Source: Candidatus Udaeobacter sp.
GTDB lineage: Bacteria > Verrucomicrobiota > Verrucomicrobiia > Chthoniobacterales > UBA10450
Assembly (NCBI GenBank): GCA_013372845.1
Contig: JAALOD010000004.1
Location: forward strand, 37,534 to 77,517
Direction: 5' to 3'
Length of the DNA: 39,984 nucleotides
The notes below the pieces were generated by a model, which saw only the letters and a list, made by a program, of their open reading frames with translations, was not told the DNA's origin and made no database searches. Every line of letters starts with the position of its first letter. The stretch's first letter is position 1. Below, piece after piece: positions 32,883-39,984 of the stretch. The translations under genes and the position numbers were made by a program.

Positions 32883-33668
32883 TCAGTTGCCCAACTCCTG
32901 ATAATACGCGTGCAACAGCCTGGTCCGCTCCGGATGAAAAATCCTAAACCTCCCGATGCTCATCTTCTGCATCCTGAACTTGAGAGAGGTCCACAACACT
33001 CCAAACCCGTATTTAACGCTCCGTCTGAAACTGATCGAGGATGCCTCTGGAAAATACTTAGTCGGGCATGATATCTCGCCGATCTGATAATTGAAATAAA
33101 TCGCCTGAGCGAGCATTTCGTTGTCGAACAGAAAATCGTCGCTGTTTTCCTCGAGGGGCAACGACTCGAGAACCTGACGCGAGAACGCTCGGAATCCGGT
33201 GTGGTACTCCGACAGTTTATAGCCGAGTAGGAGGTTCTGAACGGCGGTAAGGACCCTGTTAGAAACATACTTGTAACGCGGCATTCCGCCCTTCAGCGCG
33301 CCGACGCCCAAAATACGAGAGCCTAGGGCCACATCGTAGTGGCCAGACGCAATCATTCCAGCCAGGGAGATCGCCAGCTTTGGCGAATACTGGTAATCAG
33401 GATGCAACATGATCACGATATCCGCCCCTCTTTTCAGCGCTTCGCGGTAGCAAGTTTTTTGATTCCTGCCGTAGCCTAAATTCTTTTTGTGCTGGAATGT
33501 GGTGACATTCAGCTCGCGTGCTAAAGCTACGGTCTCATCGGAACTGCTGTCATCAACCAGGAGCACCTCGTCAATGACATCGAAGGGAAGTTCTTCGTAC
33601 GTCTGACGCAACGTCCTCGCGGCATTGTACGCCGGCATCACTACCACGATTCTTTTACCGTCTAACAC
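32883..33668 (-). CDS. GT2-family glycosyltransferase (dolichol-phosphate mannosyltransferase-like)
   Basis: 261 residues. The GT-A fold signature is clear: [20 protein letters not shown] at the start, the nucleotide/metal region [29 protein letters not shown], and [10 protein letters not shown] as the DXD-like site. [19 protein letters not shown] is typical of undecaprenyl/dolichyl-phosphate sugar transferases. No membrane helices follow, as in the soluble DPM1 type. It probably loads a sugar on a lipid phosphate carrier, which the neighbouring PIG-V-like and PA14-tailed membrane proteins could use. It is divergent from the PIG-V-like gene at 33814, with about 145 bases between them. Confidence 0.9.
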   Translation of the reverse strand: MLDGKRIVVVMPAYNAARTLRQTYEELPFDVIDEVLLVDDSSSDETVALARELNVTTFQHKKNLGYGRNQKTCYREALKRGADIVIMLHPDYQYSPKLAISLAGMIASGHYDVALGSRILGVGALKGGMPRYKYVSNRVLTAVQNLLLGYKLSEYHTGFRAFSRQVLESLPLEENSDDFLFDNEMLAQAIYFNYQIGEISCPTKYFPEASSISFRRSVKYGFGVLWTSLKFRMQKMSIGRFRIFHPERTRLLHAYYQELGN

Positions 33669-33813
33669 GTTGGTGTCCCCAGGTACTTCCTCAGCGCTGT
33701 TCAGAAGGTCTTCATCTAAGCGGTTCTGCCAAGCCGCGCAAGTGGAAACGCGCTTGGTTGACGCGGCCCTTTATTTGCTGGTTTTTGCTGCCTTGAAACG
33801 CTAAACAGTCATC

Positions 33814-34998
33814 ATGGTACCAGAGAAACAACCGGGCGATCTTCAGCCAGAAGCGCACGAAACGCAAAAGTCGACAGCGAAATCCTTGCCGCTTCGCCTT
33901 GCAGGAATTTTATCAGCCGACGATTGGCTTGTCGTTGGATGGATCCTGTCGATCAAAATTCTGCTGTTTGTCTTTGGCGCAAAGAGTTTCCGCATTCTGG
34001 AGAATAAACCACTTCCCGGCCGGTGGGGCTGGCTGGACATTTGGAATCGCTGGGATTCCCTTCACTTTCTGCAGCTAGCCCAATTCGGTTACAACGCGAG
34101 CAGCGTTATGAAAGCATGGTTTTATCCGTTCTTCCCGTGGGCCACCCGATTGGTTGCCTATGTCGTTGGCAACTATCTTATCAGCGCATTTGTTGTCTCC
34201 TGTTGTGCTTCCGTCGCCGCGGCGGTTCTGCTGCGAAGAATCGTTCGATTCGATCATGACGCCAGCATCTCTCGCTGGGCGGTTTGGTTTTTCCTGATCT
34301 TTCCGACCGCCTATTACTTGCACATTGGCTACAGCGAAAGCCTCTTTCTGGCTCTGGCTTTGGGCTCGATTCTCGCTGCGCTCTTGGGACGTTGGTGGCT
34401 GGCCGGAGTGCTAGGCGCTCTCTCCTGGATGACGCGAGCCAACGGCATCATCTTGCTCCCGACGCTAGCTATTGAAGCACTTCATCAATGGGTCGTCACC
34501 AAGCGTTGGAATTGGCGATGGCTTTGGATCGCGATTGTGCCAGCAGGCTTTGGCGTCTACTTACTCATGAACTGGAAAGTTACCGGAGATCCGTTTGCGT
34601 TCTTAAAGATGCGAAAGCGGCTCTTCGCCATGGAGAGTTCTTGGCCGTGGGTTGGGATTCGTAGTGCCATCGGAAATCTTCGCCGCACTCCGAATCAGGC
34701 GGAGATAGTCGGCGCGCAAGAGCTGTACTTTGTCGCACTTGGTTTTCTTTGCATGATAGTCAGTTGGATTAAATTGCGCCCAGTCCACGCTGCGTGGATT
34801 ACTGGGAACTGGTTCCTCGTGACCAGTGTGACCTTTATTGAAAGTGTGCCGCGCTACACGCTAACGATGTATCCGGTGTTTATGCTTTTTGCGTTGCTAG
34901 GTCGAAATCGACTCTGGACTGCCGTTATTACTGTCTGGTCTTTGTTATTCCTCGCTCTGTTCAGCAGTGTGTTCATACGGGGCTGGTGGGTGTTCTAA
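33814..34998 (+). CDS. PIG-V-like integral membrane mannosyltransferase
   Basis: The 394-residue protein has about nine to ten membrane segments. The features WNRWDSLHFLQLAQFGY, FYPFFPWATRLVA and FFLIFPTAYYLHIGYSESLF match the GT-C-type PIG-V/GT76 family, which transfers mannose from a lipid-linked donor on the outer side of the membrane. The acidic catalytic residue is probably the Asp in WDS. A decayed copy lies 1.1 kb upstream in the same orientation. The target glycan is unknown. No Shine-Dalgarno sequence precedes the ATG. Confidence 0.8.
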   Translation: MVPEKQPGDLQPEAHETQKSTAKSLPLRLAGILSADDWLVVGWILSIKILLFVFGAKSFRILENKPLPGRWGWLDIWNRWDSLHFLQLAQFGYNASSVMKAWFYPFFPWATRLVAYVVGNYLISAFVVSCCASVAAAVLLRRIVRFDHDASISRWAVWFFLIFPTAYYLHIGYSESLFLALALGSILAALLGRWWLAGVLGALSWMTRANGIILLPTLAIEALHQWVVTKRWNWRWLWIAIVPAGFGVYLLMNWKVTGDPFAFLKMRKRLFAMESSWPWVGIRSAIGNLRRTPNQAEIVGAQELYFVALGFLCMIVSWIKLRPVHAAWITGNWFLVTSVTFIESVPRYTLTMYPVFMLFALLGRNRLWTAVITVWSLLFLALFSSVFIRGWWVF

Positions 34999-35053
34999 CT
35001 TTAACGGTGCGCGAACCTTTACCGAATTGTAACCCTTATTCGAGGCAACGCGT

Positions 35054-37189
35054 TCAAGGAGTGGACGGCACGAGCACTTCCGTAGGGATGACTTGCTCGG
35101 GCCGCCCTCTTAGAACCCAGGTGAGCCTGACTGAACCACCAAATAGGACGTTAAAATAACGTACCCGAATCGAATGGAGTCCAGCATTCAGATGAATCAC
35201 TCCGCTCCGTTTTTGCAGAAGAGCATGGCTGGCGTCCACGATCACTCTGCCATCGATTTCGAGCAGGGCGCCATCATCCGCCACGAGTGAAAAAGTGTAT
35301 TCTCCTGCTTCGCTAATGAGAATATTACCGGTCCATTCCACACTGAAGGGTGGCGGGAGTGGTAAGGTCTTCGCCCAATCAAAGTTAATCTCGGGATCTA
35401 CTTGGGCATCTATGGCCGACCCGCTCCAGTTAGCGTTGCGATAATACTTTCCCAATAGCCCGTGGGAGGGATGCCGCAATGAGGCTGCCGCGTGGATGAT
35501 AATCGGGGGCAGACTGATTGCCGTAACGAACAGCAGCAATACTACTAGCCTGCCGTTGGCAAAACGTGTTATAGCTTTGGCTACCCACTCTTTGCCGACA
35601 AGGAGTTGTTCAGCTTCGATTACACCATCATGTTTCGCGACCTGAAGGAGAAGTGCGCCACCCGCGATCAACCACCAGAGCATCAGGGGAGTCAGTTGGT
35701 AAGCACCAGGAAACCCGGCAAGTTTTCCGAGATTGAAGGCAGTCGAATCCTTTGTGAGATTTCGTTGTCCATCGAACAACGCGCTCGTGTTTTGCGCGAA
35801 TCTTCCTCGGAAGTAGTCGGGAAGAAGAGAATCTCGCGCTGGATTTTCAAAGGGCACGGGTGCTCGCGGCTCGATGGCGGTGGCGAGCAACATGTAGAAA
35901 ATCGAGATGGCCAGGAGAGGATAAAAAACGAATCGAAGCAGGCGAGCACCAAAACAAAGCGGCAGCGCAAGGAAAGGTAAAAGCGGGATGGTGTGACGCG
36001 AACCATAATAGACGGCGCCCGACCAGTCGTAGGCCCATGTACCGTAACTAGTAATAAAGAGCAAGTACATGCAGGTCATTGCTGCAACGAGCAAACCCTC
36101 GGCACGGAGGTGCCGTTTCCAAATCATTATGGCCAAGCCGGGAAGCGAAACCCAAAGCACCGGGCTGCACGCATACACGCGCCATTCTTGCACACCGATA
36201 TAGAGCATCCCGATCTGCGGGTGGATTGTGATTGCAGCTAGCGCCTGCAAAAAATGGTGAAGCCCAAGCCAACGCAGACCCAACACACCATGACCGTAGG
36301 TTTGCGAAAAACTTGCACCAGTCTTCGCATACGACTCGTAAGGTATGTAGAAAGGTTTGCCGAACGCCGCGACGTTATAGGTGATCAAGGCACCTGCCCC
36401 GACAAGTATCCCGAGAGTCCAGGCCGCCATGAGCCACACTCGATCTTTCCAAAATGGCTGACATCGTAGGATCACCCAAACCGCGTAAACCGAAAGGGCA
36501 CTGATGAGTAGTATCGTTGGGTACTCGGCAGCAACGCTGATGCTCATTAGCAGTCCGGCGGCAGATAAGCAAAGAAGCTGCGATCGACAGGCTTTAATCT
36601 CTCCATGACCGACCTTGAATAGAAGATAAAAAGCGATTGCCAACAATGCAGCCACCAGTTGGTGGCTAAAAAAAAGCGTGGAGAACGGGAAGGCCAGCGT
36701 CCCCAGCCAGACCGCGACAATAGCAAGTAACGAGAGATATTTATCTCCGATCAGAGAGTTCAGCACGCGATACATTGCCACCGCCGCCAGCGCAGAAAAC
36801 AGGCTGACTGTAAAGATTGTTGTAAGGTAGGTGACCCCGTGCCAGTAGATCCACTCTGGTAATCCAAGACTTCGAAACGGAGATAGGCCGATCGAGAAGA
36901 TTGCAAAAGGAAGGACAGCCAGAAGTACCATCCCGGGTGCTTTGTTAGGGTAAACGTGGCTCGCTCCGTCCTTCGCATAACGGATCACGTCAGCCGTGTT
37001 CCACCAGTATTTGTCAATTTCGAGCCCGCGATCCTGAACCATGGCACGCATCTGGTCAAATCGCGCGGCCTCATTGTGTTGCGTTGATTGGTAGAAATAG
37101 GTATAGGTTATCCAGAGCAGCAGGAACAATAGGAATTCCGTCCGATAAGTTCGGAGCCATCCTCTCAAAAAGTCCTCAGCTTTATTCAT
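35054..37189 (-). CDS. GT-C-like membrane protein with C-terminal PA14 domain
   Basis: 711 residues from the ATG at 37189 (a start at 37207 adds six). Residues about 15-560 hold some twelve or more membrane segments, with a loop after the first containing ARFDQMRAMVQDRGLEIDKY and SHVYPNKAPGMVLL, the layout of GT39/GT-C-like polyprenyl-sugar transferases. Residues about 576-705 form a PA14 domain (HGLLGKYYRNANWSGS, FSVEWTGNILISEAGEYTFS, ADDGALLEIDGRVIVD, GLHSIRVRYFN), a beta-barrel that binds carbohydrate and should lie outside the membrane. The fusion suggests an enzyme or receptor that handles glycans at the cell surface. A decayed tandem copy follows on the same strand. Confidence 0.8.
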   Translation of the reverse strand: MNKAEDFLRGWLRTYRTEFLLFLLLWITYTYFYQSTQHNEAARFDQMRAMVQDRGLEIDKYWWNTADVIRYAKDGASHVYPNKAPGMVLLAVLPFAIFSIGLSPFRSLGLPEWIYWHGVTYLTTIFTVSLFSALAAVAMYRVLNSLIGDKYLSLLAIVAVWLGTLAFPFSTLFFSHQLVAALLAIAFYLLFKVGHGEIKACRSQLLCLSAAGLLMSISVAAEYPTILLISALSVYAVWVILRCQPFWKDRVWLMAAWTLGILVGAGALITYNVAAFGKPFYIPYESYAKTGASFSQTYGHGVLGLRWLGLHHFLQALAAITIHPQIGMLYIGVQEWRVYACSPVLWVSLPGLAIMIWKRHLRAEGLLVAAMTCMYLLFITSYGTWAYDWSGAVYYGSRHTIPLLPFLALPLCFGARLLRFVFYPLLAISIFYMLLATAIEPRAPVPFENPARDSLLPDYFRGRFAQNTSALFDGQRNLTKDSTAFNLGKLAGFPGAYQLTPLMLWWLIAGGALLLQVAKHDGVIEAEQLLVGKEWVAKAITRFANGRLVVLLLFVTAISLPPIIIHAAASLRHPSHGLLGKYYRNANWSGSAIDAQVDPEINFDWAKTLPLPPPFSVEWTGNILISEAGEYTFSLVADDGALLEIDGRVIVDASHALLQKRSGVIHLNAGLHSIRVRYFNVLFGGSVRLTWVLRGRPEQVIPTEVLVPSTP

Positions 37190-37286
37190 GCCGCATTCAA
37201 GATACATGACGTCCGTTCACTGCTCGAACAATACCGAGACGAAGAAGTCATGGTACACTTCGGCAGACTGTACGTTACTTCCTTGC

Positions 37287-39365
37287 TCATTTGGCTGGAA
37301 CTAGAACTTCGTTGGGCACAATTTGGCGCGGACGCCCAATAAGCGTCCACCACAGTTTCACGGAACCACCAAGCAATCGATTAAAATAGCGCACTCGAAT
37401 CGGGTGCAGGCCGGTGCTCAGGACAATGGTTTCACTTTTTTTCCTGCAGCGGCGAATGGCTGGCATCCACAACTAGTCTATCATCGATTTCAACAAACTG
37501 CGCCGTCGTCAGCTACGAGCGTAAATAGGTAGAAACCCGTTCGTTCTACGATGATCTCGCCCGTCCATTCGACGCTAAACGGCGGCGGATATGGCGTGGT
37601 TTTGGACCATTCGAAATCGATAGTTTGATCGATTTTGATATCGGCTGGTATGCCGTCCCACGTTGCTTTTTGATAATACTTGGCCAGCAAACCGTGCACC
37701 TTACTGTGCGGGACACTGGTAGCGTAATGAATGGCCGGCGCAAATGCAATGGCGCCAGTAAACACAAAAAGAGCAATGGTTGCGCTGCTCCAAGGCCACT
37801 CGCGTTTCTGCTTTAGCAAATACAGGAGAGTTGTTCCGCCTATCATCCACTACACCATAATGGGAACGAGCTGATAGCGGCCGGGGATGTGTACGACTTT
37901 TGCAAGATTCGCGGCGGTGGAATCCTCGGTCAGATTTCGATGCGCGGCATCAAAAAGCGAAGATGTGTTTTGCGCAAAGTGTCCAGTCAAATAATCAGGA
38001 AGCAAAAAATCGCGTGCTATATCTCCGAATGGAAAAGCGACGCGCGGTTCAACTGCGGTTCCGATCAACATGTAGAAGATGGATACCGCAGCCAAGGGAT
38101 AGAACACCGGGCGCAGTTTCTGAGCGCCAAAATAGAGTGGCAGGGCTAGGAACGGTAGTAACGGAATAAGGTGGCGCGGGCCAAGGTAGAGGCGGCCACC
38201 CCAGTCATACATTGCTGATCCATAATTGCCGATAAAAACAAGGTAGGCTACGATCGTGGCCACGACCAATCCCTCAGGACGCAACTTACGTGTCAAAATC
38301 ATTATGGCCAAGCCGGGAAGCGTCAGCCATAACACCGGATTCCAGGCATAAACGTGCCATCGCCCGACGACAATATAAAGCAGTCCACTCGGCCGATACA
38401 CCGTGACCGACGCGAGCGCGTGGAGGAACTTGCTCATCCCAATCCAGTGCAACCCCATCCAGGTACCGGCGTAACTTGAATGGAAGGCGGAACCCGGGGG
38501 TCGAATAGGCTTCGTAGGGAATGTAGAAGACATTGTCGAACGCGCTGACGTTATACGAAATCAATAGCGCTCCGCCTATGCCCAATCCCAGCAGCCACAT
38601 GCCGTACAGAATCGCTCTGTTTAGCGTCGATCCGTGGCCCCGCAAGGCGATCCACAAGCCATAGATACCCATCACGGCGGTTAATAACGCTGCAGGATAT
38701 TCGATCGCGACACTGTATCCACTGAGCATACCCGCGCAGCAGGCATACATGCGCGAGCCGTAAACAGCCGCGGGACCCTGAGAACGCACTTTGAAAAGCA
38801 GGTAAAACGCGATCCCTACAGCGAGCCAGCCATTACATGGCTATAGAAAAGCGTGGAGAAAGGAAACGTCAGCGTCCCTAGCCATATCGCAAGAACTAAC
38901 AGTGTAGAAAGATAGCTGTCCTTCGTGAGTGTTTTCAGCACGCGATAGATGGCAACTGCGGCGAGGGCCGACGCCAAACTCACGGTGAAAAGTGTCGTGA
39001 GATAAGTAAGTACGTGCCAGTAAATCCATTGCGGTCATCCAATCGCTTGAAAGGGCTTCAAGATCGACAGCAGTGCAAAAGGGATCGCACCTATGAATGT
39101 CATTCCTGGTGCTTTGTTCGGGTAAATTGCACCAGTATCTTTGGGGTAACGGATCAGATCCGGCGAGTTAAGCAATATTTGTTGATAGCAAGAGTATGGT
39201 CTTGAACAAGAGCACGAATCTGATCGAACCGTACGGCTTCGTTAGTCCCAGTTGACTGATAGAAATATGCAAAGGTGGTCCAGAGTAGTATGAACAGTAG
39301 GAGTTCCGTTCGATAATTCGGAGCCACCCTCTCAGAAAGTGCTTAGTAATCGTTTTGTCCCGCAT
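37287..39365 (-). pseudogene. Decayed tandem copy of the PA14-tailed membrane protein
   Basis: Pieces in several minus-strand frames follow the intact gene at 35054-37189 from end to end. They are an N-terminal FLRGWLRIIERN near 39340, the shifted RTELLLFILLW and EAVRFDQIRALVQDHTLAIN, then blocks at 38841-39038, 38286-38789, 37850-38533 (WHVYAWNPVLWLTLPGLAIM and FGDIARDFLLPDYL), 37490-37846 (HGLLAKYYQKATWDGIPAD) and the end IVPNEVLVPAK. At least five frame changes or stops interrupt it. It is a full-length pseudogene, not a truncated one. Confidence 0.88.
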
Positions 39366-39897
39366 GATTTCGTGCATCATATGCGTGCAATAACCGGCAA
39401 GGCTTTGTTTGATAACAACGGCTTGCTGGATGAATCCGCCGGCTAATTGATTTGATTTCGACGCTCGACAAGCCAAAAAAGAAGAAGACGCACAGCCCTG
39501 CGATTAACGCTGTCAAAAACTGCGCAGGAAAACTGTGAATCCATCCTGCCTGCTGGAAAAGAGCGACTGGAAGAACGCTTAGAACTGCGCCAAGTGGAAA
39601 CGCTGAGTAATACTTACCTTCGAGTGGAACCAATTCGTTCAGCCACGAGCCGGGATTCCTGTCGAGGCCAAGATGTCCTTGCAACAATGCGGAAGCAATC
39701 CGGCCCGTATAATCGAAGTCGTGCATTGTCGCCTTCGTCGTTTTGAAGAACACGATCGCGGCAATCACGGCTAGAATAGTTCCCACAATCCAGTCGCGCG
39801 AAGCTCTAGTCGCCATAACATTTGGACGAACTTCTGGGGCCTCTTCAGTGCTCCGTGTCTCCCCTGTCATATCCGATTCATCCGATTCGCTGCTCAC
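39343..39897 (-). pseudogene. Truncated membrane protein, 5' part only
   Basis: An open frame of 184 residues. The first about 150 look real: a charged N-terminus, a membrane segment (DWIVGTILAVIAAIVFF), then HDFDYTGRIASALLQGHLGL, YYSAFPLGAVLSVLPVALF and FLTALIAGLCVFFFFGLSSVE, the start of a GT-C-like multi-span protein. From about 39450 the sequence loses hydrophobic character and runs into the decayed PA14 copy, so the rest of the gene is missing. It probably lost its 3' end by a deletion that joined it to the tandem pseudogene. Confidence 0.6.
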
Positions 39898-39915
39898 AAC
39901 ACGCTAAGATACATT

Positions 39916-39984
39916 ATGCGTGTTTCTCCGAGACTGAGCAAAAAAGCGCTGTTGTTCATTGCTGCCTACCGCGGGGATTGCCGC
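39916..39984 (+). CDS. Possible start of a gene running off the right edge
   Basis: An ATG at 39916 opens a frame of 23 codons to the window end, beginning MRVSPRLSKKALLFIAAYRG. The basic start and short hydrophobic stretch would suit a membrane or exported protein. It is divergent from the truncated gene to its left. Too little is present to identify it. Confidence 0.3.
   Translation, partial: MRVSPRLSKKALLFIAAYRGDCR

Noticed and set aside
37287-39897. Sequencing error as the cause of the broken right-hand genes
   Set aside because: More than 25 kb of respiratory and other genes in the same window have no frame break, while the breaks cluster in copies of intact neighbours. Not fully excluded without the reads.
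1-39984. CRISPR arrays, tRNA or rRNA genes
   Set aside because: No regularly spaced direct repeats with unique spacers and no cloverleaf or rRNA-like sequence were noticed on reading; a covariance-model scan would be needed to exclude small RNAs.

Overview
The window looks like chromosomal DNA of an aerobic, heterotrophic soil bacterium, most likely a Verrucomicrobiota member of the Chthoniobacterales/Udaeobacter kind. This is inferred from the combination of an alternative complex III cluster, a cox operon that starts with subunit I, Pro/Ala/Ser-rich tails on respiratory proteins, and dispersed TGTAGCC...GGCTACA hairpin repeats. There is no rRNA or other taxonomic marker, so the assignment is tentative. 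I saw no tRNA, rRNA, CRISPR array, transposase, integrase or phage gene.

Layout. (1) 1-419: the 5' end of an exported amidohydrolase, on the minus strand, running off the left edge. (2) 760-12575: one tightly packed plus-strand respiratory operon. It holds actABCDEF (alternative complex III, quinol:electron acceptor oxidoreductase), a small membrane protein, a CcoN-like protein, a CcoO-like cytochrome c and a CcoP-like cytochrome c. Nearly all junctions are ATGA or TAATG overlaps. (3) 12642-20556: a minus-strand accessory block with a cupin protein, a decayed 3' fragment of a second YdiJ-type dehydrogenase, a DUF4105 protein, an amidohydrolase, a full-length FAD/Fe-S D-2-hydroxyacid dehydrogenase and DNA polymerase IV. 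(4) 20710-21393: a histidine phosphatase. (5) 21603-28813: the plus-strand aa3-type cytochrome oxidase operon in the order subunit I, III, IV, two small unknowns, subunit II, ctaA, ctaB, sco. (6) 28917-39984: surface-polysaccharide and glycosyltransferase genes (rfbA-like, GT4, GT2, PIG-V-like, PA14-tailed membrane protein) mixed with at least three decayed paralogues.

How it works together. Alternative complex III would oxidise menaquinol/quinol and pass electrons through its haem c subunits (ActA, ActE), the CcoO/CcoP-like cytochromes or a soluble carrier to the aa3 oxidase of the second operon. ctaA and ctaB make haem A, and Sco loads copper into the CuA site.

The most striking observation is that the CcoN-like protein in the act operon keeps both axial histidines of the low-spin haem but has lost every CuB ligand, the high-spin haem ligand and the cross-linked tyrosine. 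It cannot be a normal oxygen reductase. With the adjacent CcoO/CcoP-like cytochromes it looks like an electron-transfer module added to alternative complex III. Other notable points are a K-channel lysine replaced by isoleucine in CtaD, a hairpin repeat inserted in frame in the dehydrogenase gene, and a roughly 3.4-kb island bounded by duplicated 3' ends of that gene.
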